Shown here piece by piece: positions 46,066 through 56,761 of a DNA stretch of 64,000 bases. The position numbers and the translations under genes are program-made. Positions within the stretch are counted from its first letter, which is position 1, and the number at the start of each line of letters is the position of its first letter. Source of the stretch: Sesamum alatum. Taxonomy: Eukaryota; Streptophyta; Magnoliopsida; Lamiales; Pedaliaceae. The DNA lies in the NCBI GenBank assembly GCA_034509735.1, contig JACGWO010000010.1, forward strand, positions 14,893,193 through 14,957,192. The letters are read 5' to 3'. The notes under the pieces were generated by a model. It was not told where the DNA came from and searched no databases. It saw only the letters and a program-made list of their open reading frames with translations.

Positions 46066-46700
46066 AGCAAAAATTGACTTGATTATGAACTTACCTTACC
46101 CTACTTGCGTTAGGGAAGTTTGTTCGTTTCTTGGACATGCAGGTTTCTATCGAAGATTCATAAAAGACTTTGCAAAGATCACCCGACCTCTGTCTCGGCT
46201 GCTGCAAAAAGATGCACAATTCGACTTTGGTCAAGACTGCCAAGAGGCATTTGACGAGTTGAAAAGAGCTTTAACAAGCATTCCCATCATTCAAACCACC
46301 GGATTGGAACCTACCATTTGAAGTCATGTGCGCTGCCAGCAATTATGCAGTGGGTGCTGTTTTTAGGACAGCAGTTGGGACAAAGGCATCATGTGATTTA
46401 TTATGCCTCAAAAACTTTGGACGCAGCACAGTGCAACTACTCCACGACAGAAAAAAGAGCTTCTAGCTATTATCTTTTCACTAGATAAATTCCGGTCTTA
46501 TTTACTTGGTTCTAAAATCGTGGTGTTCCTGACCATGCAGCGCTCAAATACTTACTATCCAAGAAGGAATCTAAGCCTCGATTGATCCGGTGGATCCTGT
46601 TGCTCCAAGAATTCGACGTGACCATAAAAGACCGTAAGGGCTCGGAAAACTCGGTTGCCGACCACCTAAGTCAATTGGTAAGAAGGGAGGATGCCTTACC
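46052..46700 (+). pseudogene. Athila-type RNase H
   Basis: Frame 46052-46321 carries the RT-RNase H connection (VDKAKIDLIMNLPYPT, SFLGHAGFYRRFIKDFAKI). 46322-46700 has, in several frames, 'YYASKTLDAAQCNYSTTEKE' (catalytic Glu) and a short tail with '[20 protein letters not shown]' and VADHLSQL. It removes the RNA strand during replication. Confidence 0.88.
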
Positions 46701-48003
46701 CTTCTCTGACTCTTCTCCTGACGAGCATTTATTCAAGGTGCAAGGTATGGTCCCGTGGTACTCTATCATTGTCAACTATTTAGTCGCTCGTGCATTACCC
46801 CCTGATCTTAGTCGTGCTCAGATAGATAAAGTCAAGAGTGAAGCAAAATATTATGTATCGGATGATCCTTATCTATGCGTTTTTTTGTTCGGATCAAGTG
46901 ATAAGGCGTTGTGTACCTAATGATGAGCATCACTCTGTCTTAAGTTTCTGTCATAATTTTGCATGCGGGGGTCACTTTGGTCCTAAACGCACGGCTAGGA
47001 AAGTATTGGATTGTGGGTTATATTGGAATACCTTGTTCAAAGATGCTTATGACTTCTGTAAACGGTGTGATCGATGCCAACATACGGGGACAGTGTCTCA
47101 TAGGAATGAGATGCCCCAAACTCCAATTCTGATTGTTGAAATATTTTGATGTTTGGGGTATTGATTTTATGGGTCCATTTCCATCATCTTGTGGGTTTTC
47201 GTACATACTTTTAGCTGTTGATTATGTTTCGAAATGGGTGGAAGCAAAGGCCACCCGGGACTGATAATTCTACTACTATCATAGGTTTTGTCAAAACCCA
47301 TATTTTTAACAGGTTTGGTGTCCCACGAGCAATGATCAGTGATCAAGGGAGTCATTTCTGTAATCGAGCAGTGGGAGCCTTGTTCAAGAAGTATGGCGTT
47401 CACCATCATGTGGCAACTGCCTATCACCCACAGACGAAATGGCCAAGCAGAAGTGTCAAATCGGGAAGTAAAGTCCATTTTAGAGAAAACAGTGAGTCCC
47501 GGAAGGAAGGATTGGAGCTTACGCTTGGATGATGCTTTATGGGCATACAGGACGGCGTATAAAACCCCCATAGGGATGTCCCCCTATCGATTGGTGTTTG
47601 GAAACGCATGTCACTTACCCGTAGAGATCGAACATAAAGCATATTGGGCAGTGCAAAAATATAATTTGGATATGAGCAAGGCCGGGATGAAGCGTAAGCT
47701 TCAGTTGCAAGAGCTAGAGGAACTACGTTTGGACGCGTATGAAAATACGCGGATTTATAAGGAGAAGACAAAGGTATTTCATGATAATGAAATCCTATGA
47801 AAACACTTTCACGTGGGTCAGAAGGTCCTCCTTTACAACTCTCGGCTGAAACTAATGCCAGGTAAGTTGCGTTCACGTTGGATTGGTCCTTTTGAGGTAT
47901 CTAATATTTTTCCTTATGGTGCAGTGGAAATTCAGAGGTTTGGATACGGAAAAAATCTTCAAGGTAAATGGCCATCGTTTGAAACCATTCCTCCGAGGTG
48001 ATG
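46700..48003 (+). pseudogene. Athila-type integrase
   Basis: The His-His-Cys-Cys zinc domain is at 46925-47095 (CHNFACGGHFGPKRTARKVL, CKRCDRCQ). The DDE core follows in other frames: [10 protein letters not shown] near 47158, [10 protein letters not shown] near 47335, ATAYHPQT near 47418, then the Glu in '[12 protein letters not shown]' near 47470, and [19 protein letters not shown]. The C-terminal '[20 protein letters not shown]' with RWIGPFEV is at 47813-47910. Four or more frame changes. The product would insert element DNA, giving the ATGGT duplication. Confidence 0.92.
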
Positions 48004-48540
48004 ACTTAGTAACCCCGTGGATATTACATTGGCGTCACACCCCGCAGTCCAAGCAAGGATAATGAGCTCCTCCGTCGAGCATGACAACGTTAAACAATTG
48101 TGCTTGTTGGGAGGCAACCCGGCGTTTTTATATGCTTTATTTTGAACTTTTAGGATTTTTTACTTCTCACCTCCGCAGATTTGACCTTGATATAAGGCAT
48201 GGTCACGCCCCATTTGATGCCAGATGCAACACCGTGTTCAGTGGTCCGACAGACTTCACAGCGAGATAAGGCGTGATCATGCCCTATCCCCAGGGTCTCT
48301 TCTGTCTGAAGCAAACGACAAACTCGGCAATTTCCACCTGATGTACAGACTTGAGGAGGTGTTAAGGCGTGATCACGCCTAAAAGAAGGGCAAAATCTGC
48401 ATTCCCTTTATTTTATCTATTTTTTTATTAAAAAAAAATATATATAATATAAATAAATAAATAATAATAAATAAAATATAAATACAAAAACAAAATACAT
48501 ATATATGTTTATATTTTGGCACAACCCCACTTTCCTCTTC
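48004..48540 (+). other. Post-integrase spacer with three palindrome copies
   Basis: After integrase a short sequence with 'cttgttgggaggcaaccc', common in Athila/Tat elements, is followed by three copies of the LTR palindrome: 48193-48212 (imperfect), 48267-48286 (one mismatch in the core) and 48363-48382 (core perfect). An AT-rich stretch (48420-48510) separates it from the next frame. Confidence 0.7.
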
Positions 48541-48752
48541 TCAAACCCTAATCTCTTACCCATCTTGCAGCCACCGCCGCCCGCGCCGTCACTGCCGCCT
48601 CGCCGCTGCCGCCGCCGCTGATTCAGGACCACACCGCCGACACCGGCCGTCGTTGCTCCTCTCGTGGCCCACGTAGCTCTTCCGCGTCGCGTCGTTACTA
48701 CTGCCGCGCCACCGCTGCCGCTTCCCGCCGCCCCACCGCACACCTCTTCGCC

Positions 48753-50021
48753 ATGGCCTCCACTCGCAGACGTACCAGCCGCCGACGAGCTCCGCCCCCT
48801 GCCCCACTTGCTACACTGTCGCCGCCGGAAAGCCCTCCGCGCGGACCACCGTCGCCGCCTGCGCCGGCGACAGCCAGCACCTTCGCCGCAGCCCCGCCAT
48901 GTGATGCACCGGAACCATCCGCGGTTGCCCACCTCCGCGACACCTATCGAAAATGGGGCAGATTCAGCTCCACCGCCGGCATTCCGTCCACGGCCGAGAC
49001 GGACCTTGCAGGTCACCTCCACTTCACCTCTCGAGAACACAAACAAAGGTACTCTGTTATTAAAACTCGGCCACTCAACCCCGGTAAGTTTCTACATTTA
49101 CCTTCGTTAGATGCATTTGGGTATCCGTGGTAGTTTTGATGCTTTTGCTTTTTTAATATATAATGGCGTGAGTTTGCTAGTATCCGTATGCCTGTGTTTG
49201 TTGAGTTGATTTGCGAATTCTATACTACTTTCGTCTTCAACAAACCGGACCCCTTTACCCTCACCGCCCCCAATGTTATTCGTTTTCGATTGCTTGGTAG
49301 AGATTTTCGAATGAGCATAAATGATTTCAATTTGGCTATGGGTTTTGTGCATAATGAATATTTGGCATCCCAAGAGTACCGTGAGGCTTTGGTTGATTAT
49401 GGTGTTTTTGAACCCATCTCTGTGTGGAGAGAATTGTCCAAGGACTCCTGGGTCTATCACCCTAGTCGGTCCAAGGCACGTCACTTACGCCAGTTTGAAT
49501 GGGTATATGTGCAACGTTTCCTTGCTTTTAACTTTTCTGGGCGTCGGGCCACTGTAGGTACATGTTCTAAGGTTGAATTGTTTTTCATTTGGAGCATGAT
49601 CAATAGGGTGCATGTGAATCTAGGTGCTTGGCTTGCTTCTCAATTTCAAACTTTTGCCACTTCGTCTAAGCATGTTTGCCTTAGGTCGTTAATTACTCAC
49701 CTTGTAGTCAATTTGGGTATCTTGAACTTGTCTAATCATGATTTACATTTGGCTTGCGAGGAGGAGCCGTTGGATGTGGCGACTTTGCACAGAATGCACA
49801 TTTTTAATCATCACGAGGCCCCGAGTGGCATAAGTTATGCCGACCTTGACCCTGCAGAACACCCGGACCGCCGCTCACAGCCACCGCCTGCTGCCCCATC
49901 TCCGGACGCCATTGAAGGCCGTCTAACCTGGCTGGAGCTCTCTGATTCGTGGCTGCACCGCAAGCTCGACGCGGCCTTGACTGCTTTGGGGGTTTCTATA
50001 CCCCCACCACCCCCTTCCTAA
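48753..50021 (+). pseudogene. Env-position frame of the Athila-type element
   Basis: The ATG at 48753 opens a Pro/Ala/Arg-rich arm to about 48930, then a segment (TSREHKQRYSVIKTRPLNP) that resembles the start of the Athila ORF domain, ending at a stop at 49131-49133. After about 55 bases in shifted frames, 49188-50021 is open for 277 codons (MPVFVELICEFYTTF, FRMSINDFNLAMGF, LIWSMINRVHVNL-type block, then a Pro-rich tail). This order is seen in Athila-type elements, whose extra frame after pol has been called env-like. I see no signal peptide or membrane segment, so envelope function is not supported. The function is unknown. Confidence 0.7.
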
Positions 50022-51706
50022 CCCGCTTTGCCGTCACCACATATTTCAGGGATGCTCCTCTCATTCTCTCTCTCTTTCATTTCCTTGTTATATGTGGTTT
50101 TATGTGCATACATTGGGGACAATGTATGTACTTGGTGTGGGGGAGGTTTGTGCATGATTTGGTATGGTGGTGACTGTGGTCATGGGCCTGATAATTCTTG
50201 TGATTTTGTGCTGCTGATATTGCTGAATATTTGTGTTGGGGTTTAATTTTTGTGGATGAAATTTCTGGGTGAAATTGTTGTTTTGGTACTAATTATATGT
50301 CATGAACGCCGTCATTTGTGCTTGAAATGAGTTGATCTTGAAACGAAATGTGTGGGTTGTCCTGTAACTTGAACTAAATTCCTTGCATGTTGTTTTTGTG
50401 TTGTCCCTGAAGTCAATAGGAATTTATGGTTTAGGTTGAGATTAGTAGGCGGAACGAACTCTAGTGGCATAAAAAAAAAAAATATTGTGTGTGAAAGATG
50501 TCCCATTGATTGCATTAGACGAACAACGTTCAAGAAATCAACACTAAAACCCTTTATGTGAGCTTTTGAGCCAAAGCACTTGCATTCAAAATAGTGCTCA
50601 TATATTTCTTTCAATTGAGGGCATCGGACTTAGTGTGTGCATTCTAGAACTTGCTTGTATAATACATTTCGAGGTCACATTTTTTGCATATTGGTGTATG
50701 AAAATGATAAGGGCACTTAGGAATAGCCATTAACCTTGAAAAGAACCTACCGGAAACTCACCCTTAGAAAACCCATTTGAGCCTTGGCCTCTATTTTTTT
50801 GGTTAAACCGCATTTTCAGCCGATTATCCCTTTCTTGGTTATTGCCTGCAGAGATTTTTGAAACCCTGTCAAGGGGATGATGTTTAATATGGTTGCTTGT
50901 AAGTCAATGAGAAAAAAAAAAAAAAAGCTAGAGAAGTTCAAGGGGGCTTATGGGAGACATGTTGCTAGACCCAAATAGAAAAAAAAATGAAAAGGGATGC
51001 AATGAAAAAAAAAACAAACAAACAAAGAAAGCAAGAAAAAAACAAAAAAACCGAGAATCAAAGACTTTGATGAATGAACGAGTCTTTGATGAATGATGAA
51101 CGAGAAAAAGAAAGAAAAAGAGGAAAAGGATCAAATAGGAAAGTGAAATTGAGAAAAAAAAAATCATGTTCGAAAGTATGCATGTTTCAAACACTTGGGT
51201 GTGAAACGAAAGAAAAAAAATGAGCTGGGAATACAAGCAACTAAGTTGGCATCATCCTTTTAAATTCATGAGCCGCAATTTGACCTCTCTTGACACACCT
51301 TGACCCTAGCCCCATTACAATCATGTTAAGACCCTTTGATTTATGCACTGATAAGCATTTTGCAGTGGTGGAGATTTGATTCACAAGCAAGCCTATGGCA
51401 ATGGCACTCTAATGTCCTGATTTGAGTGTGACAAAACTCCATTAAACACTTCTTGAGTGAATTGAGAGACATCCTAGTGAGGAGTGTTGAGACTTGTTTC
51501 GTTCACGTTTGATAAAGTCAATGGGATACGTGTTTGTTGTATTAATGCCATTAGTGTTTATTCTCAATATTGCTATCTCTTCTTAAACTGAGGAGACATG
51601 TTGATTAAGGGATACACTTGACTCACATAAAGGGAAATTTGGGTATGGTTACGTGGATAATCCATGCTTTTTGAATCAAGAGATGCTTGAGGACAAGCAT
51701 GGTTTT
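50022..51706 (+). other. Athila-type 3' non-coding region
   Basis: 1.7 kb without a gene. At 50110-50152 'cattggggacaatg' is followed by 'ttggtgtgggggagg', nearly the same as the purine tract before the 3' LTR. 50905-51210 is strongly A/purine-rich on the plus strand. Long 3' non-coding regions are usual for Athila elements. Confidence 0.6.
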
Positions 51707-51720
51707 GGTGTGGGGGAATT
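51700..51720 (+). promoter_or_regulatory. Polypurine tract of the Athila-type element
   Basis: 'ttttggtgtgggggaatt' directly precedes the LTR start TGATAGGG. Expected primer site for plus-strand synthesis. Confidence 0.8.
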
Positions 51721-53016
51721 TGATAGGGTGCATTTCATCTCTCATATGCATGCTTAACTCGTATGGTTTTTAAAAGTTTCCTTTACATTTTTAGCCGAGT
51801 TATGCAGTTTTGAATGAATAATTGAGATTCACCCGTTGAGAAGAAAAGGAGTTAAAAAGCCCAAATAAAGACAAAAAAAGTGATCAAAGTACAAAACAGC
51901 AATATGCAGACTTGAACAAGCATCAGGGCGTGATCACGCCCTATCCAACATCCGAGTCTGCGCGGGAAGATAAGGAGACTTTTGAATGGGCAGACTTAAA
52001 CAACCTCTAAGGCGTGATCACGCCTTAACCTACATCCAGATCTCTGCGAGGACTCCGAAGTTGGCACAAAGAAGGACTCTGAAATTGGCACAAAAGAGGA
52101 CTCTGAAGCTGCATAGGATGGGGACTCTCAGCTATAAAAAGGAGACTAGAACACAGAGAAAATCCATCCTTTGATCATCGTGTTCTCTCTCTGTCTTTGA
52201 ATTTATGCTTTCATCTAGAATATTTTATTTAGCTATGAACATGTTTAGTAGCTAGTTTTCTATTCCGATTCAAGGGAAACATTAAACCCTATTGTTATGT
52301 TTTGAGATCTTGAATTTATCTGATTTCGCCAAGTATTTATCGTCTTGATTTACTGTTAACAGAATGATTATTATTGATAGATCTGACAATTCGATTCAAT
52401 ATTGACTATTCTATTGCTATCCATGAGTTTCAGTGATCCGTAATTGTCATGAATTAGTTGTATGAGTAGCGAGCAAATTTATTATGTGCTTTGCATGATT
52501 TATTTGTAGGGAAGAGAAAACTAGGTTAGATAATTGCAGCTATCTCGGTTATTTGATCTAGATTCAACTGTTTTCATTGATGCAAATGCTATTATTGATG
52601 AGGTATGGAACGCTATCGTGCCCAGTCTTGATATAATAAGTTTGGATTTAGATGCTTGAGTCAAATCCACCATGATAGGAAAACAGGGATTTGTTACGGC
52701 TATCCTAATAAATTCCAGAGTTGAATACTTGGTTATGGAGTTAACCCTTAGTGATCCATGATAAACATAACGATTGGTGAGACAAACCCCCTTGAATTAG
52801 ACTTTTTTATCTATAATCTCTTCTCAGTTTGTTTTACTCTTGCTTTTGTTAATTTAGTTAATTTATAATTAGTACTTAATTCATACCCCCCTTTTTTTTG
52901 GTTACTACATCTAGATCGAGAAAGTAATCGATAATTCCCTTGGGATTTCGACCTGGTTCCACGACTACTACAGTTTAGAATCAGTTTTTATATTTGACGG
53001 CTTCGACAATCGATCA
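51721..53016 (+). repeat. Athila-type 3' LTR, 1296 bp
   Basis: A direct repeat of 41339-42633, starting TGATAGGGTG and ending CGATCA. It contains palindromes at 51925-51942 and 52008-52027, the tandem array at 52048-52118 and TATA at 52132. Confidence 0.95.
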
Positions 53017-53237
53017 ATGGTAGGCTTGATTGATGATTAGTTGGGATTGATTGAAATGTATCTAGACATCCTTGGATGAACCTAGACACATTCCAATAAT
53101 CACATTAATGAAGTATATATATGTATATACTATCATCAAAGTGTAGGATTCATAATTCATCTTTTTCTAGGAAAAAAAAGAAACACACATTCTCTCTACT
53201 CTCACAAGTTTCTGCCCCCCCTCTCTCTCTACTCTTT
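53017..53237 (+). repeat. Copia-A 3' LTR, third piece
   Basis: It resumes the LTR at the Athila insertion point ('atggtaggcttgattgatga', as at 27166) and runs through the TATA-like and CT-rich segment to 'tctctctctact' near 53232. It then changes abruptly to Copia-B LTR sequence, so the last part of the Copia-A LTR is missing. Confidence 0.85.
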
Positions 53238-53570
53238 CTGAGTAGTGCCTTTTCTTCATAGAAATCCAATTTCTAAAACAAGTCACCATTACTCACAATT
53301 CCACCACATGTGCAAATAACCTCCACATGAATATGCACTACTTGTGCACATTCACCACACTTGGCCGGCTACACATGCTCCAAATGTGGAGGATTTTCAA
53401 CTCCTCATACCTTGCTCTAAACTTGCCCCCATATGGGCTTTGGACGTGAAGTCATGGACCGGACTTGATTTAATCAAATTAAATCAAGCCCAACGAAGGT
53501 CGTTAAATCAATCCAATTTATTTCAATCCAACTAAGTCCAATAATTCATTTAATCCAATTAAACACACTC
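53238..53570 (-). repeat. Copia-B 3' LTR fragment
   Basis: A direct repeat of 57287-57610 with high identity ('tttctaaaacaagtcacc', 'acctccacatgaatatgcac'). It corresponds to the middle of the LTR; both LTR ends are missing here. Confidence 0.8.
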
Positions 53571-53925
53571 GATCTGTGAGTTTACCTTGATTATCCATTT
53601 TATCGTTTGTTTTGAGCCTTAATAATCTAATTATGGGATAGTATTAAAACAATTATGTAAACAACCTAACATACAAGAATAACCAATCTTTGACAAATAA
53701 AAATAAAACTTTTAGATATTAAAAACATATCATCCTAATTGTGTAACAATAGGAAAACATAATATGATCATGCTAGGTTACATAATTGTGACCTATCAAC
53801 TCTATCCTAACATGATCACTAATAACTAAGCTTAACTAGTCGTATAGCTTCTACAGCAACAACCCTGCCATCACCTTGCATTAGGACCATCTGCGTCTTA
53901 GCCTTATACCCCTATCCATCACCTA
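53571..53925. other. Unassigned spacer in Copia-B
   Basis: AT-rich DNA between the LTR fragment and the protease remnant. No integrase, RT or RNase H similarity is seen, so about 3 kb of pol has been lost or replaced here. Confidence 0.45.
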
Positions 53926-54861
53926 CAAACCATTTGCAGATATGAGTTCTACAGTTGGTATCCAATACTCAAGAAGTAGAATAGTAATCATGTTAAAGCT
54001 CAAATCAATGTACCTTAGCTGGAGAGGAGTTTAGGACACTCCCTCTTTCAATGCCCCTTTTCACGACAATTGATGCAAACATCTTTTGCAATCCTTAATT
54101 GTTGAATTGTCTTCCTCTGTCCTTTGCCATAGCGGGGCAACAAGAGCGCTTTGAGCGCTTGCAGCTACTGATTATGTCTTATCCTTTTTCCTCCTCCAGT
54201 ATCCGGCTCCTTTGCCTTTCGCTTTTGTGGTCGAAGCCTCCTCACCAATACAGACGACACAGACTTTTCAATCATTGCCTAGTATTGGATCAATATGTTT
54301 ATTAACTCATGAAGGTCTTTACCAAGCTCATTCATGTTATAATTAACGACAAATGGGTCAAAGAAGGGAGGAAGAGACAAAAGATTAACGTCAATATACG
54401 TCTCTTTTTCAACATCAACATCGAGGTCATTGAGTTTCTCCATAAGGGATAGCATCTTAACCCCATGCTCCTGCACAGACGATCCTTCTTTTGATGTTTA
54501 TTCCGAAAAAATGCTTTTGTTGCAGCATATCTAATATGACGGTTTGGAACAGCATAAATATCTTTAATGCAGAGCATCATCGACTTGACATCATCATGCC
54601 TATCATACTGTTTTTGGATCTCGTTAGTCATTGAAGCTAGTACGATGCTGCGAACCTTCTAGTTGTCCTCATGTCACTTCTCGAACATCAACGTTCTTCG
54701 ATCTTAGACTCCTTCGGCAAGGTCCGAGGAAAAGACCTATTCAAAACGTAGGCCTGGTCCTCAAAATCTAGGAGAATCCTAAGATTTTGCAACCAATTAT
54801 TATAGTTTATTCCTTCGAATTTCTTAGTCTCAGGAATTGCAGTGAGTGAATTCTTGGACAT
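53926..54861 (-). pseudogene. Copia-B Gag and protease start
   Basis: The ATG at 54861 opens a start close to that of Copia-A gag (MSKNS, then NNWLQNLRILLDFE). Minus frames 54631-54332 (DIYAVPNRHIRYAATKAFF) and 54476-54279 (SLPPFFDPFVVNYNMNEL) continue the gag domain in two frames. A CCHC knuckle (CINCREKGHWKREC) lies at about 54085-54045, and a protease-type VLDT..(T)HIC remnant near 53975-53940, where the usual Gly after Asp-Thr is Asn. Stops and shifts interrupt it. Confidence 0.8.
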
Positions 54862-56748
54862 GTACATTCAAAATGTAAATCACAAATTTAGTAGATTATC
54901 ATAATACTGAATCCAAGTTAAGACTTGGTTTTTAGTCATTAAGTCCTCCCACTAATTCTTCAAAAAGCCCACCGCTCTCAAGTGGGGTTTTTAAGAAACC
55001 ATTTCCTAATGGGCTTGGAGTCCAAATGCAATTCTCCATGCTTCGCTTTTACGATTCACATGAAAAAAGTTTTGTGAGAGGTAACCTACACCATTCTCAT
55101 TTCATGAGACCAAGTTATTTTGCCTCGCCTCTTCACATGATTCGGAGGACTCCAAGCGAATCATGTTACTCAGTGTTAAGACCGACATATCAATCAAATC
55201 ATGTCTCAACTGCCGCCCCCCTGTGACTCGTGAGATAGGAAAACATGAGCATATTCCTTCGTTGATAACAATAGTGCAACTTTTTTCCATTCCAGATGTG
55301 CCACACGAGACTATGTTTGGAAGTAGCTTCCTCACTACATTGCTCTATGGATGAAAGGCTTGGAACAACAAAACCATTTTTATTTTAATTACATTTTGGG
55401 CCTAATATTTACTTGGATCATCCAAGTGAGAGTTAAAGTTTTGCGTTGACCGAGACCTCATAACTATAAAATTTTGCATGCTTAAGTTTCAATCGTTGAA
55501 AATAAATAGATGCATTCCAAACACATCATACGTCAAAAAAAATTTAAGGCATACACCACATGCAAAACAAACCTAGCATGCCCCTGTTGGATTACCACAA
55601 GCCCAGTCCTAAGTGACTTACTGAGCCAACAATGGATCTATGGTTAATTTAAGGTGCCTACACTATTACAAAATCACAACCCATTATCATTCTAATGGGC
55701 CTTGTAAATCTTCTTTGGTCTGTTTGGCCTTTCATCACGGGCTCCGTCCAACGGGCCTCTTCTGGGCCTTCATCTCCATGGAAGGTCACATTTATTTCAA
55801 AATAAATAAAAACTCACAACCTAACTACGCTCATTACAGTTGAAATTAGAAACCCCAAACCAAAGTTGGGGGGGTACATAGAAAGGGAGAAAACAAGCCT
55901 TATTATTTCAAGGGAAAAATGATAGAAGGAATTAAAAATCAAAGAGGCACACATGCCTCACCCAACATAAATTAAACCATATGTTGGTCAATGAGCTTTG
56001 TAATCATCCATATCTTTTATTAATTAACACGTTTATATTAAATATAAACATGCTAAGCAAATAAATACAATCCATGCATTTATAAATTGATATCCAATAT
56101 CAAATTCCATAAACATAATTAAATGTAAAAAAAACATATTAATAATATAATTAAAAAAAAAGATATCAACCCTACATCCAATGTACCAAAAACAAATTAT
56201 TTGGAAGTCATTTCCAAATTAATCTAAGGCACAATTTAATTTAAAAAAATTCAATTTAACTAAAATTAGAATTGGCCAAAAATTAATCATTTCACAAAAT
56301 TAGCAAATATCAGGAAAATCTATTTTTTAAAAAAAACTAACAAAAATGGTACAAAAACATCAAGAAACAACACTGTGACCCCTGCCTGCGCGCCCGCTCG
56401 CAGTGGTGCACATGCTCGGGCGCGCACTGGCGGACGCCCGCTCGCTGGGCACCCATCTGATGCCCATGCTGGGGCAGTCGACACTAGATGCAGCTGCAGC
56501 ACTGGTTTCAACCAATTCTTTTTTTTTAAATTTCTGCCATAAAACTGAAATTAAAACATGCATTTACAAAAAATATTATTTTTCAAAAATGCAGATACCC
56601 ATAATTAAAAGAAAAACTAATACACAATTTTTTAAATACATAATCATGCTTTTCAGCCATAAAACATGCTTTTCAAAAGAAAATTAAACACGTTGTTCAT
56701 GCTTAACACACAAAAACATGTTAATCCTAAAGCCACAACACCAAACTA
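54862..56748 (-). other. Copia-B leader
   Basis: The segment between gag and primer site. 55110-55290 matches the Copia-A leader (29160-29340) in reverse orientation. A GC-rich patch at 56385-56500 occupies the place of the Copia-A GC island. The rest is AT-rich without conserved frames. Confidence 0.6.
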
Positions 56749-56761
56749 GGCTCTGATACCA
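56749..56761 (-). promoter_or_regulatory. Primer binding site of Copia-B
   Basis: On the minus strand TGGTATCAGAGCC follows the LTR end ...GATTCTTTCA with one base between. Complementary to initiator tRNA-Met. Confidence 0.9.

Larger units (their letters stand above)
41339..53016 (+). mobile_element. Athila/Tat-type Gypsy retrotransposon, 11.7 kb
   Basis: The LTRs are 41339-42633 and 51721-53016, with perfect 5-bp flanks 'atggt' (41334-41338 and 53017-53021). Order: LTR, primer site, gag, protease, RT, RNase H, integrase, then an extra frame in the env position, a long 3' non-coding region, purine tract, LTR. The primer site 'tggcgccgttgccgggg' and a protease with DLGASINVMP are typical of the Athila/Tat branch. 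By eye the LTRs differ at only a few dozen of about 1295 positions, so insertion is younger than that of Copia-A, which it splits. Frameshifts in gag and pol make it non-autonomous. Confidence 0.95.
25625..53237 (+). mobile_element. Copia-A retrotransposon (footprint 27.6 kb with nested insertions)
   Basis: The 5' LTR is 25625-27742, the body 27743-33520, and the 3' LTR survives in three pieces: 33521-33924, 40201-41338 and 53017-53237. The gaps are the hAT element (33925-40200) and the Athila-type element (41339-53016). Putting the LTR pieces together gives about 1.76 kb of LTR, truncated at its 3' end. Internal genes are in Copia order (gag, protease, integrase, RT, RNase H) with many stops and shifts. 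The tRNA primer site is deleted. Confidence 0.88.

Noticed and set aside
47167..47876. Minus-strand frames of 134 and 150 codons
   Set aside because: Shadows of the Athila-type integrase on the plus strand.
48417..49046. 209-codon minus-strand frame at 48.4-49.0 kb
   Set aside because: It is the antisense of the Pro/Ala-rich arm of the env-position frame, with GC-driven Gly/Arg composition.
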